From assembly GCF_000440115.1 (NCBI RefSeq), contig NZ_ALMY01000022.1:59367-123366 (forward strand): DNA of 64,000 nt, read 5' to 3'. The position numbers were made by a program, and so were the translations under genes. This stretch comes from Streptococcus suis YS56. GTDB lineage: Bacteria > Bacillota > Bacilli > Lactobacillales > Streptococcaceae. This document shows, piece by piece, positions 7,919 through 18,079 of the stretch (positions are counted from its first letter, which is position 1; every line of letters begins with the position of its first letter). The notes under the pieces were generated by a model. It was not told the DNA's origin. It made no database searches and saw only the letters and a program-made list of their open reading frames with translations.

Positions 7919-10603
7919 TTAGATAGCTTTTTCATCCAAGCCCAACTTACGTTGAACAAATTTAACAATTTCTACAACAACAACCATGAGACCTGAACCA
8001 ATTACTGTTACCATCCATTGAGTTGGTGTCAAGATAGATACCTTGAAGAAGGTATTGAATCCTGGAATCACAACAGTCGCCATCAAGAGCAAGAAGGCTG
8101 CTACGATAGACCAGTTAAAGAGCTTGTTCTTGAATGGACCAACGGTAAAGATAGATTGGTAGACAGACTTAACGTTGAAGGCATGTACCAACTGAATCAA
8201 TCCAAGAGTAACATAGGCCATTGTCAAGGCATCTGCATGGATTTCTTCATAAGTACTGTGTTCTGGGTAAAGCAGTGCAAAACCATAGACACCAAGTACC
8301 AATGCTGTTTGTAGAATACCCTGATAGACAATAGAGCTCAAGACACCACCTGAGAAGAAGCTTGAGTTACGACCACGAGGTTTGTGCTGCATCACACCTG
8401 GCTCAGCAGGTTCAACACCAAGGGCAATCGCTGGAAGTGTATCTGTTACCAAGTTAATCCAAAGAAGATGAACTGGCTCCAATACGTCCCAACCAAAGAG
8501 GGTAGCAAGGAAGATACACAATACTTCAGCAGTGTTAGCTGACAAGAGATATTGGATGGTTTTTTGGATGTTTGAGAAGACCTTACGTCCTTCTTCTACC
8601 GCTACGATAATAGTCGCAAAGTTGTCATCTGCAAGGACCATATCAGAAGCACCTTTCGAAACTTCCGTACCTGTGATACCCATACCGATACCGATGTCGG
8701 CTGTCTTCAGTGATGGCGCATCGTTAACACCGTCACCAGTCATGGCAACAACCTTACCATCATTTTGCCAAGCCTTAACGATACGAACCTTGTGTTCTGG
8801 AGATACACGAGCATATACAGAATATTGCTTGAAGACTTTCTGGAACTCTTCATCCGTCAATTCGTTGAGCTCTGCACCTGTAAATACATGGTCTTCTGTA
8901 TCGTTTGGATCGATGATACCAAGACGTTTTGCAATTGCCTCAGCTGTATCTTGGTGGTCACCTGTAATCATGATCGGACGGATACCCGCTTCCTTAGCGA
9001 CACGAACAGCTTCCGCTGCTTCAGGACGCTCAGGGTCAATCATACCAACCAAACCTGAGAAGACAAGGTCGTTTTCAACAATGTCAGATTCCAATTCAGG
9101 AATAGCATCAACATACTTGTATGCCATCATCAAGACACGAAGGGCTTGTTTAGCCAACTCTTTGTTAGTTGCAAGAATAGCTTGTTTATCCGCATCGGTA
9201 ATCGGACGGATTGTACCGTTTTCTTCAATTTGCGTTACACGTTTGAGCAATTGGTCTGGTGCACCTTTAACAGCTACGAAGAAGTTTCCAGCAGCTTGCT
9301 GATGAATGGTTGACATCAATTTACGTGTTGAATCAAATGGCAATTCTGCCACACGAGGCTCAGAAACCAAGACTTCACGAACGTCAAAGTTTTGGTCCAA
9401 ACCAAATTGAACAAGAGCCGTTTCAGTTGGGTCACCAATTAATTTACCAGTTGGGTCAACCTTAGTATCGTTGGCAAAGTTCATAACACGAAGCGTGGTA
9501 TTGCTTGCATCCAAAGCTTCTTTAGCATCCACCAATTGACCGTTTGTATAAACTTTTTCAACAGTCATCTGGTTCATAGTCAAGGTACCAGTCTTATCTG
9601 ATGCGATGATTTCAGTTGAACCAAGTGTTTCAACAGCAGGCAACTTACGGATAATCGAGTTACGCTTAGCCAAGACCTGTGTACCAAGCGAAAGAACCAC
9701 TGTAACAATAGCTGGCAAACCTTCAGGAATGGCCGCAACCGCAAGGGCTACAGATGTCATAAGAGCAGGTAAGATACCTTCTCCACGTACAAATACCGAA
9801 ACAGCCATCGTTACCGCAGCAATTACAAGAACTGCATATGTCAAGACTTTTGATAACTGGTGCAAGTTTTGTTTCAATGGTGTATCCGTCTCATCTGCAT
9901 TGGCAAGCATGCCTGCGATGTGACCAACTTCCGTGTACATACCTGTGTTTGTAACCACACCAAGACCACGGCCGTAAGTAACGTTTGAGTTTTGGTAAGC
10001 CATGTTGACACGGTCACCAATCGGTGCATCTTCTGCCAATTCCTTGCTCAAGTCCTTATCGACAGGAACAGATTCACCAGTCAGAGCCGCTTCTTCGATT
10101 TTCAAAGAGTTAGCTTCCAACAAACGCATATCTGCTGGAACAACGTCCCCTGCTTCAAGAAGAACGATATCACCTGGCACCAAGTCTTTAGAATCAACCT
10201 CGACTACATGATTGTCACGAAGCGCACGCGCAACTGGGCTTGACATGTTTTTTAGCGCCTCAATGGCTGCCTCAGCTTGCCCTTCTTGATAAACACCAAA
10301 AGCAGCGTTCAAGATAACCACGGCCAAGATGATAATGGCATCTGTCAAACCGTGTGAACCTTCTGTAATCACCGTCAAGATTGCTGCTGCAATCAAAATG
10401 ATAATCATCAAGTCTTTGAACTGATCCAAAAATTTAGCTAAGAGTGTGCGTTTTTCACCCTCATCCAATTCGTTACGACCGTAGTCTGCTAGACGTTTGC
10501 TTGCCTCATCACTAGACAAACCGTCCAAAGAAGACCCCATGCTTGACAATACTTGCTCTTCGCTCTGTGTATAAAACAAATCGCGTTTTTGTTCTTTTGA
10601 CAA
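7919..10603 (-). CDS. Calcium-type P-type ATPase (cation exporter)
   Basis: An 894-residue P2-type ATPase of the PMCA/PacL group, which pumps Ca2+ or related divalent cations out of the cell. Visible parts in order: N-terminal cation ATPase domain, TGES in the actuator domain (about 175-178), PEGLP in helix 4 (about 293-297), the phosphorylated Asp in DKTGTLT (about residue 336), the ATP-binding KGAPD, TGDGVND in the hinge, and a six-helix C-terminal bundle. The start is TTG at 10603, with GGAGAAGGAAA just upstream. A manganese riboswitch precedes it; the pneumococcal homologue (MgtA) is also under such a switch. That fits a role in Mn2+ tolerance as much as Ca2+ export. Confidence 0.93.
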   Translation of the reverse strand: MSKEQKRDLFYTQSEEQVLSSMGSSLDGLSSDEASKRLADYGRNELDEGEKRTLLAKFLDQFKDLMIIILIAAAILTVITEGSHGLTDAIIILAVVILNAAFGVYQEGQAEAAIEALKNMSSPVARALRDNHVVEVDSKDLVPGDIVLLEAGDVVPADMRLLEANSLKIEEAALTGESVPVDKDLSKELAEDAPIGDRVNMAYQNSNVTYGRGLGVVTNTGMYTEVGHIAGMLANADETDTPLKQNLHQLSKVLTYAVLVIAAVTMAVSVFVRGEGILPALMTSVALAVAAIPEGLPAIVTVVLSLGTQVLAKRNSIIRKLPAVETLGSTEIIASDKTGTLTMNQMTVEKVYTNGQLVDAKEALDASNTTLRVMNFANDTKVDPTGKLIGDPTETALVQFGLDQNFDVREVLVSEPRVAELPFDSTRKLMSTIHQQAAGNFFVAVKGAPDQLLKRVTQIEENGTIRPITDADKQAILATNKELAKQALRVLMMAYKYVDAIPELESDIVENDLVFSGLVGMIDPERPEAAEAVRVAKEAGIRPIMITGDHQDTAEAIAKRLGIIDPNDTEDHVFTGAELNELTDEEFQKVFKQYSVYARVSPEHKVRIVKAWQNDGKVVAMTGDGVNDAPSLKTADIGIGMGITGTEVSKGASDMVLADDNFATIIVAVEEGRKVFSNIQKTIQYLLSANTAEVLCIFLATLFGWDVLEPVHLLWINLVTDTLPAIALGVEPAEPGVMQHKPRGRNSSFFSGGVLSSIVYQGILQTALVLGVYGFALLYPEHSTYEEIHADALTMAYVTLGLIQLVHAFNVKSVYQSIFTVGPFKNKLFNWSIVAAFLLLMATVVIPGFNTFFKVSILTPTQWMVTVIGSGLMVVVVEIVKFVQRKLGLDEKAI

Positions 10604-10642
10604 TTTCCTTCTCCTTCTCGGTCTCTTTTTTACCTAACAAAT

Positions 10643-10752
10643 AAAAAAGAGACCTGTCTTATTAAAACAAGTCTCGCTATTTAATATATTGCCGGAAACA
10701 AGTCGGATTGACGACAATATCACGGAAATTTCCGCTAGCTACTCCCTCGATT
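10643..10752 (-). promoter_or_regulatory. yybP-ykoY manganese riboswitch with terminator
   Basis: The minus strand carries the two conserved loop parts of this class: GAGGGAGTAGC at the 5' side and AGCGAGACTTG about 75 bases later, with a paired middle region holding GTCGTCAA. GAGACTTGT pairs with ACAGGTCTC, then T6, forming an intrinsic terminator (10643-10675) that uses the same GAGAC as the metal-binding loop. Mn2+ binding should hide GAGAC in the aptamer and let transcription continue into the ATPase gene. Confidence 0.88.
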
Positions 10753-10760
10753 TGTTAACT

Positions 10761-10788
10761 ATTATATCAAAAATCCCGAGAAATTCAA
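10761..10788 (-). promoter_or_regulatory. Promoter of the Mn riboswitch/ATPase transcript
   Basis: TTGAAT (10788-10783), 16-base spacer, TATAAT (10766-10761), placed about ten bases before the riboswitch 5' end. Confidence 0.75.
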
Positions 10789-10812
10789 GAATATTTTTCT
10801 GGAAACAAGAGA

Positions 10813-11199
10813 TTATTTCCACGAGATTTCCAAATCATAGGAAGCAAAACCTTGCTGGTTCTCCAATCCCTTTAATTCATATTGCAACTGGACACTTTGA
10901 TCCGAACGGTTTAATTGGTAATGTTTTGTATCGGTCACAAAATGCTGGATTCCTAACGGTGTAGGAATGGTCACAATAGCTTCTTTACCAGAAATGAATC
11001 GCATAATAGACTTCGGAGTGGAAAAGCGTGTCATCACTAACTCTTCTTCGTCACATTTTATGACAACTTTTTCAGCTTCATCGTTACTATAAATAAGATA
11101 GAGATTGCCGTCTTTTTCCTTGACTTCCACTTGAAATTGCTGATCCACTACCTCAATCTGCCCGTCCAGATCAATTTCATTTCGTAAATAAATATCCAT
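10813..11199 (-). CDS. DUF1934 (YwiB-like) beta-barrel protein
   Basis: A 128-residue soluble protein rich in beta strands, with the DUF1934 features: N-terminal IYLRNEIDLDGQ, a middle STPKSIMRFISGKEAIVTIPTPLG segment, and C-terminal LQYELKGLENQQGFASYDLEISWK. Members resemble calycin barrels and are usually a single copy in Firmicutes; function unknown. It lies 11 bases after the TSUP permease gene on the same strand, so the two probably share a transcript. The manganese riboswitch promoter begins just beyond its stop codon. Confidence 0.8.
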   Translation of the reverse strand: MDIYLRNEIDLDGQIEVVDQQFQVEVKEKDGNLYLIYSNDEAEKVVIKCDEEELVMTRFSTPKSIMRFISGKEAIVTIPTPLGIQHFVTDTKHYQLNRSDQSVQLQYELKGLENQQGFASYDLEISWK

Positions 11200-11210
11200 A
11201 GGTCCTCCTA

Positions 11211-12098
11211 CTATTTTTTAATCCTAGTAACAAAGGAAGAACGAAGCAGAGTAAAGCCTGTATACGCTGCAATGAAGACTACCAAAATTTTTAAATTATT
11301 AATATCCAAATTTGATAAGAAGAAAGCGGCTGTCAAAACACCCAGCACCCCACCGACAATGATTCCTGGAACTCCTGGCCAATTTACTCGTCCTGATTGG
11401 ATAAACTGCTTGGCACCAGCTGTCATAATCATAGCAGCATTCAACATCATGACCGGAAGAGCAACTGCTGGACTAATTCCCATCAATGAGAAGAAGATTA
11501 ACTCAGGAGCATAGTTACCCAGCCCCATACTCATCAGCATTCCCACCATAAAATCAAAGGCAATACCAACAGCCAGTTTCCAACCAGTTAAGCCCTTTAC
11601 TTCATTGGTAAGATCTGCGCCAGGGTTAGTAATCATGCGATAGACCATGAAACAGGCTGCAATAATTAGCAAAATCCCAAGAATTCGTTGAACTTTCTTT
11701 GTATCCCATTTTTGAGTTACCTTGGCACCAACAAAGGCACCCGTAAATGCCGCTACTGCCATAGCAATCAGAGTGACCATGTCAACCTCAACTATCGTAA
11801 TAAACAATAGCGCCTCTACTAAGACTGGTATGATGTGCGCCGTTGTCATGGTCGCAGGAATTTTACGATCGTCTTCCACCAACTTTGTCAGTTTAAACAT
11901 AGTGGTTGTCGTTGCAAAGGTTCCAATCCCCAAGGTGTCTAGCAAATCAGTAACATAACCGATACCAAATCCTGTCCAAAATTTCTCTTTTAGAGAAATA
12001 TCGTGCTTTTTAGCATAGAATAGAATTGTGTAAAGCATCCAAAGAATCAGGGCTATAATAAAGACCTGAATAGTTAATAAGATAATTTGATTATTCAT
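11211..12098 (-). CDS. TSUP (TauE/SafE) family permease
   Basis: A 295-residue membrane protein of the sulfite exporter TauE/SafE family, with about eight hydrophobic segments and the repeated family motif: GFGIGYVTDLLDTLGIGTFA in the first half and VGMLMSMGLGNYAPELIFF in the second. TSUP proteins move sulfur-containing or organic anions; the substrate here cannot be told. It is first in a two-gene unit with the DUF1934 gene, and its promoter must lie in the 98-base gap shared with the divergent HD hydrolase gene. Confidence 0.87.
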   Translation of the reverse strand: MNNQIILLTIQVFIIALILWMLYTILFYAKKHDISLKEKFWTGFGIGYVTDLLDTLGIGTFATTTTMFKLTKLVEDDRKIPATMTTAHIIPVLVEALLFITIVEVDMVTLIAMAVAAFTGAFVGAKVTQKWDTKKVQRILGILLIIAACFMVYRMITNPGADLTNEVKGLTGWKLAVGIAFDFMVGMLMSMGLGNYAPELIFFSLMGISPAVALPVMMLNAAMIMTAGAKQFIQSGRVNWPGVPGIIVGGVLGVLTAAFFLSNLDINNLKILVVFIAAYTGFTLLRSSFVTRIKK

Positions 12099-12196
12099 TT
12101 CTCCATTATACCAAAAGATTCCTTTGGATACATAGCAATATCCTTGTATTTTAGAAAAATCAGGAATTTATCTCCCTTTTTTGTTATAATAAAACT

Positions 12197-13510
12197 ATGA
12201 TAGAAAAAGTATTTCGCGATCCAGTTCATAACTATGTACATGTTGATCATGAGCTGATTTATAAACTTATCAATACAAAAGAATTTCAGCGACTACGCCG
12301 CATCAAGCAACTAGGGACTACTTCCTATACCTTCCATGGTGGCGAGCATAGCCGCTTTTCGCACTGCCTTGGCGCCTACGAAATCGCCAGACGGATTACT
12401 CAAAAATTTGAAGACAAGTATCCACAAATCTGGGATACAAATGAGTCCCTACTGACCATGGTTGCTGCGCTACTCCATGATGTCGGACACGGAGCCTATT
12501 CTCATACCTTCGAGCGTCTATTTGATACAGACCATGAGGAAATGACCTGTGCTATTATTACTAGTCCAGAAACGGAAATCAATGCTCTGTTGAAACAAGT
12601 TTCGCCTGAGTTTCCAGACAAGGTTGCTAGTGTTATCAAACACACCTATCCAAATAAACAGGTCGTTCAACTCATTTCGAGCCAGATTGATGTTGACCGA
12701 ATGGATTATCTATTACGAGATTCCTACTTCACAGGAGCGAACTATGGTGAATTTGACCTAACTAGGATATTACGTGTCATTCGCCCGACAGAAAATGGAA
12801 TTGCTTTCAAAGAATCTGGTATGCATGCAGTAGAAGACTACGTTCTCAGCCGCTACCAGATGTACATGCAAGTCTATTTTCATCCAGCAAGCCGCTCTAT
12901 GGAAGTCCTATTGCAGAATTTACTCAATCGTGCCAAACTACTATATACTAGTGAACAGGAGTTTTTTGCACGAACTTCACCTCGGCTATTACCTTTTTTT
13001 GAGCATCGTATCCGTCTAACCGACTACCTCAGTCTGGATGATGGAGTTATGAATACTTACTTTCAATCATGGATAGATGGACCAGATCGTATTTTATCTG
13101 ACTTAGCCCAGCGCTATATCAATAGGAAAGTGCTCAAATCCATCACTTTCAAGGCCGAAGAAGAGGAAGCTTTGGACCGCCTGCGTAGCCTGGTCTCAGA
13201 TGTCGGGTTTGACCCAGAATACTATACTGCTATTCACCACAACTTCGATTTGCCGTATGACATTTACCGTCCGAATGCAGAAAAGAAACGGACTCAAATT
13301 GAGATTTATCGCAAAGATGAAACCTTGGTAGAACTATCCTCTCTATCACCAATTGTTCACTCCCTATCAGGCACAATCCACGGCGATAGCCGTTTCTATT
13401 TCCCAAAAGAAATGTTAGAAGAAACAGGGATTTTCGCACCTCAAATAGCTGATTTTAACAGCCATATACATAACGATCATTTTATAATTGGAGAATCAAA
13501 TGAGCATTAA
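12197..13510 (+). CDS. HD-domain phosphohydrolase (YwfO-like)
   Basis: A 437-residue metal-dependent HD-family protein of the dGTPase-like YwfO group. The N-terminal 200 residues hold the metal ligands: HSRFSHCLG, then HDVGHGAYSHTFE with the HD pair, and IDVDRMDYLLRDS with the last Asp. Relatives hydrolyse nucleoside triphosphates or alarmone-type nucleotides; the substrate is not predictable here. The C-terminal half is a helical region of unknown role. A TATAAT-like -10 box lies just before the start at 12197, leaving a very short leader. It overlaps the next gene by 11 bases. Confidence 0.88.
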   Translation: MIEKVFRDPVHNYVHVDHELIYKLINTKEFQRLRRIKQLGTTSYTFHGGEHSRFSHCLGAYEIARRITQKFEDKYPQIWDTNESLLTMVAALLHDVGHGAYSHTFERLFDTDHEEMTCAIITSPETEINALLKQVSPEFPDKVASVIKHTYPNKQVVQLISSQIDVDRMDYLLRDSYFTGANYGEFDLTRILRVIRPTENGIAFKESGMHAVEDYVLSRYQMYMQVYFHPASRSMEVLLQNLLNRAKLLYTSEQEFFARTSPRLLPFFEHRIRLTDYLSLDDGVMNTYFQSWIDGPDRILSDLAQRYINRKVLKSITFKAEEEEALDRLRSLVSDVGFDPEYYTAIHHNFDLPYDIYRPNAEKKRTQIEIYRKDETLVELSSLSPIVHSLSGTIHGDSRFYFPKEMLEETGIFAPQIADFNSHIHNDHFIIGESNEH

Positions 13511-14309
13511 ACTTGTCGCCATCGATATTGATGGTACACTACTAAATAGTCAACACCAAATTACAGCTGAAGTACATTCAGCAATCCAAGAAGCAAAAAA
13601 AGCAGGCGTTAAAATTGTTATTGCTACTGGTCGCCCCATTTCCGGTGTTCAAGCAATTTTAGAAGAACTCAATCTTACAGAAGCAGGTGACTACGTCATC
13701 ACTTTTAACGGTGGCTTAGTCCAAGATGCAGCAACTGGCGAGGATATTGTCAAAGATACCTTGACTTATGAGGATTATCTCGACATCGAATCTGCCGCCC
13801 GTAAACTCAAGCTCCCAATGCATGCCAGCACCAAGGAAGGTATCTATACTGCCAACCGTAACATCGGTAAATACACCATTTACGAATCAACACTAGTAAG
13901 TGCACCCATTTTCTATCGCACTCCAGAAGAAATGGCTAACAAGGAAATCATCAAAACAATGATGGTTGATGAGCCAGAAATTCTTGATGCTGCTATTCCA
14001 CTTCTACCGACCAGCTTGACTGAAAAATACAACGTAGCAAAATCAGCACCATTTTATTTGGAAATCACCCCTAAAACTGTTAACAAGGGACAAGCTATCA
14101 TTCATCTAGCTGAGAAGCTTGGACTAACAATGGATCAAACTATGGCCATCGGTGACCAAGAAAATGACCGTCCAATGTTGGAAGTTGTTGGTAATCCTGT
14201 TGTCATGGAAAACGGAAATCCTGAACTGAAGAAAATCGCCAAATACATTACGAAGTCAAATGATGAGAGCGGTGTAGCCCACGCTCTGAGAGAATGGGTA
14301 CTGAAATAA
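13500..14309 (+). CDS. HAD-superfamily Cof-type phosphatase
   Basis: A 269-residue Cof/YidA-type sugar or nucleotide phosphatase. HAD motif I is DIDGTLLN near the N-terminus (the first Asp is the nucleophile), motif II lies in VIATGRP, and motifs III and IV are seen as NKGQAI and GDQENDRPML. A cap domain of type C2 occupies roughly residues 85-185. The ATG at 13500 has GGAG upstream and overlaps the HD gene by 11 bases, so the two are co-translated and may act on related phosphorylated metabolites. The exact substrate is unknown. Confidence 0.9.
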   Translation: MSIKLVAIDIDGTLLNSQHQITAEVHSAIQEAKKAGVKIVIATGRPISGVQAILEELNLTEAGDYVITFNGGLVQDAATGEDIVKDTLTYEDYLDIESAARKLKLPMHASTKEGIYTANRNIGKYTIYESTLVSAPIFYRTPEEMANKEIIKTMMVDEPEILDAAIPLLPTSLTEKYNVAKSAPFYLEITPKTVNKGQAIIHLAEKLGLTMDQTMAIGDQENDRPMLEVVGNPVVMENGNPELKKIAKYITKSNDESGVAHALREWVLK

Positions 14310-14325
14310 CCTCTTAAAATAGCAA

Positions 14326-14358
14326 AAAAAGCATCGGATTCAAAAGCCGATGCTTTTT
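14326..14358 (+). terminator. Terminator after the HD/HAD operon
   Basis: Stem AAAAAGCATCGG / CCGATGCTTTTT with a 9-base loop; the next element (copy 2 of the repeat) starts three bases later. Confidence 0.88.
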
Positions 14359-14360
14359 AT

Positions 14361-14635
14361 TATAGTCTTTTAGTTTACTTTTAGTACTCGCTCCAAAGGT
14401 TTGGGGAACCTTTGGAGGTTGGAGATAAGGCGAAGTAAGTTCGCTTCAATAGCTGCAGACAGCTTGTACAGTCGAGTGACTGTGCAAGGTTGGAGATAGT
14501 ACTTGCGGAGCAAGTCACCCCTGCAGAGTACGGCAAAGCGAGTTCACACAATCCATTGGAGTGTGTGAAGTTGGAAATAAGGAAACGGAGTTTCCTCTTA
14601 CGTCGAAGTAATAAAAGAAAAACTAAATGACTATA
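14361..14635. repeat. Small inverted-repeat element, copy 2 (275 bp)
   Basis: The left end TATAGTCTTTTAGTTTACTT and the right end (read inward) TATAGTCATTTAGTTTTTCT match copies 1 and 3. The interior is a row of short hairpins (for example GCGAAGTAAGTTCGC, ACTTGCGGAGCAAGT, GGAAACGGAGTTTCC), often separated by TTGGAGATA or TTGGAAATA, so it looks modular. No reading frame of note. The right end meets the tpiA stop codon at 14636. Confidence 0.82.
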
Positions 14636-15412
<777 letters not shown>

Positions 15413-15481
15413 TTACAAGGTCCATTATAGCATAAACTCAGCGAAGATTAAAGAATTTCTGTGCATTTTATGAATACTTAC

Positions 15482-15512
15482 AGAAAAACTCTCTACCCGA
15501 AAGTAGAGAGTT
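15482..15512 (-). terminator. tuf terminator
   Basis: On the minus strand AACTCTCTAC, a short loop, then GTAGAGAGTT running into TTTTT, about 50 bases after the tuf stop. Confidence 0.87.
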
Positions 15513-15561
15513 ACAATTAAGTTGTCTGACTATAATTGTTATTTCTGGGAACTCAATCGAA

Positions 15562-16758
15562 TTAAGCTTCGATTTCTGTAACCATACCTGAACCAACAGT
15601 ACGTCCACCTTCACGGATAGAGAAAGTAGTACCTTGTTCAACGGCGATTGGGTGGATCAATTCAACGTCGATAGTAACGTTATCACCAGGCATTACCATT
15701 TCAGTACCTTCTGGCAATTTGATTGAACCAGTTACGTCAGTTGTACGGAAGTAGAACTGTGGACGGTAGTTGTCGAAGAATGGAGTGTGACGTCCACCTT
15801 CTTCTTTAGTAAGGATGTAAACTTCACCTTTGAATTTAGTGTGTGGGTTGATAGAACCTGGTTTAGAGATAACTTGACCACGTTCGATTTCATCACGTTG
15901 TACACCACGAAGAAGCACACCAACGTTATCGCCGGCAAGACCTTCGTCAAGTTGTTTACGGAACATTTCAACACCAGTAACAACTGCTTTTGATTTTTCT
16001 TCTTGAAGACCAACGATTTCGATTTCGTCGTTGACACGAACAGTACCACGGTCGATACGTCCTGAAGCTACAGTACCACGACCAGTGATTGAGAATACGT
16101 CCTCGACTGGAAGCAACAATGGTTTGTCAGTGTCGCGTTCTGGTTCTGGAATGTACTCATCAACAGTGTTCATCAATTCCATAACGATGTCTTCGTACTT
16201 AGAGTCACCTTCAAGAGCTTTAAGAGCTGAACCTTGGATAACTGGAAGATCATCACCTGGGAAATCGTATTCTGAAAGAAGGTCACGGATTTCCATTTCA
16301 ACCAACTCAAGCAATTCTTCATCGTCAACCAAGTCAACTTTGTTCATGAAGACGATAAGGTGTTTAACACCAACCTGACGTGAAAGAAGGATGTGCTCAC
16401 GAGTTTGTGGCATTGGACCGTCAGTTGAAGCTACTACAAGGATCGCACCATCCATCTGAGCAGCACCAGTGATCATGTTTTTAACGTAGTCCGCGTGTCC
16501 TGGAGCGTCGATGTGAGCATAGTGACGTTTTTCAGTTTCGTACTCAACGTGTGCAGTGTTGATAGTGATACCGCGCTCGCGCTCTTCTGGAGCAGCATCG
16601 ATAGACGCATAGTCTTTAGGTTGGTTAACTGATGAAGGCAAGCGACGTGCCAATACAGTTGTGATAGCTGCTGTCAAAGTAGTTTTACCGTGGTCAACGT
16701 GTCCAATTGTACCAATGTTAACGTGTGGTTTACTACGATCGTATTTTTCTTTTGCCAT
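15562..16758 (-). CDS. tuf: Elongation factor Tu
   Basis: Delivers aminoacyl-tRNA to the ribosome as a GTP complex. The 398-residue protein has all G motifs: GHVDHGKTT, the switch [25 protein letters not shown] and the SALK region. Domains II and III follow and end in GMVTEIEA. The start at 16758 ([16 protein letters not shown]) is the conserved one; an upstream reading to 16776 adds six residues and has no support. It stands alone here, not with fusA, as is usual in streptococci. Confidence 0.98.
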   Translation of the reverse strand: MAKEKYDRSKPHVNIGTIGHVDHGKTTLTAAITTVLARRLPSSVNQPKDYASIDAAPEERERGITINTAHVEYETEKRHYAHIDAPGHADYVKNMITGAAQMDGAILVVASTDGPMPQTREHILLSRQVGVKHLIVFMNKVDLVDDEELLELVEMEIRDLLSEYDFPGDDLPVIQGSALKALEGDSKYEDIVMELMNTVDEYIPEPERDTDKPLLLPVEDVFSITGRGTVASGRIDRGTVRVNDEIEIVGLQEEKSKAVVTGVEMFRKQLDEGLAGDNVGVLLRGVQRDEIERGQVISKPGSINPHTKFKGEVYILTKEEGGRHTPFFDNYRPQFYFRTTDVTGSIKLPEGTEMVMPGDNVTIDVELIHPIAVEQGTTFSIREGGRTVGSGMVTEIEA

Positions 16759-17113
16759 TTTGGTAAAAGCCTCCAATAAAATATATTTTATAGATAGACA
16801 GTAGGCAATACAGTCTAACTTTACCTTACTATTCTATCAAATTGTAGCAGAATTGCAAGCATTTTCTATCGTTTTTTATTTTATCCATGTTCTGCAAGGG
16901 CTATTAGCTTCGCTCATAACCTTTTTTATCATCCCATTTTAACCTATTACTCAACTAAAAACACCTCACTTCCGTAGGAATATTGATGTTACCATAGCTA
17001 CAAGGTGCCACAAATACGAGACTACTGCAACAGACCTTTCTCCGTTCAGTCATCCTACGACTCCCTGGCAAGCCTCTTGCTATAGGTGTTGAAAATATAT
17101 TGACTATTTTCAC
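16759..17113. other. 355-base gap holding the tuf promoter
   Basis: On the minus strand TTGCAA (16859-16854), 16 bases, TAGAAT (16837-16832) is the best candidate tuf promoter, leaving a leader of about 70 bases. The part from 16900 to 17113 has no convincing gene, RNA motif or long hairpin that I can see. Confidence 0.6.
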
Positions 17114-18079
17114 TTAATGATACAGTTGATAATAAGGCTGAATAGGAATGGACGCGCCAATACTAGAAGAATAAATCCAGTCCTTGCCTTCCAACTGAGC
17201 AAAGTCTTCTGCTTTTCCTGTTAGGATAATGCCTGCGAACTCCAACTGATCAATCTCTTCTTGTTTGGTAAAGTCGGTGTTACCAAACTTATCGACAAAG
17301 GCCTGCAAGTCATCCACAGGTATGTCCAGGTACTGTGCTCGCTCCTGATCTCCCGATTCTAAGAACTCTTTCATATAGTCCATACCTGACATATAGTCTT
17401 CTGGCATGGCCGAAAAGACCAGTTGAATATCCTCTGGCTCTAATCCCAAAAGTTGCTCTGGACGATAGTGATAGGTATTTTGTTTCCCTTCTGTCCCTAT
17501 CCAATACCAATTTTGCTTGAGGTTGCTAGGAATCATCTCCTTGATTTTTGCCAAGCTGTACTTCTTATCAAAGGAAATAGCCACTTCTACTAGTTGACCG
17601 CTCATTTCTCTTAGATATGGCAATTCTTTAGCAATCTCTGACTCACTCCACACAATCTGATTCTTATTGTAAAAAACGGGTACCTTGGTATTGGTTGTAT
17701 GATCATATAGGTATTTGAAGGTATTCCCAGGTATATGCTGGGCAAAGTCATAATGACTATCAAACAGGTCATAGTAAATTTCGTGCTGACCAAAAGCCAT
17801 TGGAACACCGTCTAAATCCTTGTACAAATCGAAGTAGAGCTTTCCAGATACATAACTCGTGCTTTGGATTTTAATGCCATCATGATTTATATTTGGATAG
17901 GCGATTTCCATTAACATCGTTTGTTCCCACACCTCACGACCTTCTCGTGCACCGACGATGATTTTTACGGTTTGAACGCCAATCAATAATAAGATAAAGC
18001 CGATGAGCGATGATAGCCCTATTGTCTTCCATAAATTCTTCCGCTTACTCTTTTTTGTCACTTCTTCAAAAGTCTTCAT
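17114..18079 (-). CDS. Membrane-bound sigma factor regulator (anti-sigma)
   Basis: A 321-residue protein with a short cytoplasmic N-terminus (KTFEEVTKKSKRKN), one membrane helix (about 20-42) and a large outer domain of some 270 residues. The layout and the segment after the helix match the sigma factor regulator N- and C-terminal domains found next to ECF sigma genes in Firmicutes. Its start overlaps the end of the sigma gene by 14 bases, which is typical of a sigma/anti-sigma pair. It presumably holds the sigma factor at the membrane until an envelope signal arrives; the signal is unknown. Confidence 0.82.
   Translation of the reverse strand: MKTFEEVTKKSKRKNLWKTIGLSSLIGFILLLIGVQTVKIIVGAREGREVWEQTMLMEIAYPNINHDGIKIQSTSYVSGKLYFDLYKDLDGVPMAFGQHEIYYDLFDSHYDFAQHIPGNTFKYLYDHTTNTKVPVFYNKNQIVWSESEIAKELPYLREMSGQLVEVAISFDKKYSLAKIKEMIPSNLKQNWYWIGTEGKQNTYHYRPEQLLGLEPEDIQLVFSAMPEDYMSGMDYMKEFLESGDQERAQYLDIPVDDLQAFVDKFGNTDFTKQEEIDQLEFAGIILTGKAEDFAQLEGKDWIYSSSIGASIPIQPYYQLYH

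Noticed and set aside
8532..9302. 256-codon plus-strand frame opposite the P-type ATPase
   Set aside because: Antisense shadow of the ATPase; composition is of a shifted frame, with no start signals.
14361..14635. Short direct and inverted repeats suggesting a CRISPR array
   Set aside because: Hairpins differ from one another and spacers are short and similar; the ends match the dispersed element.
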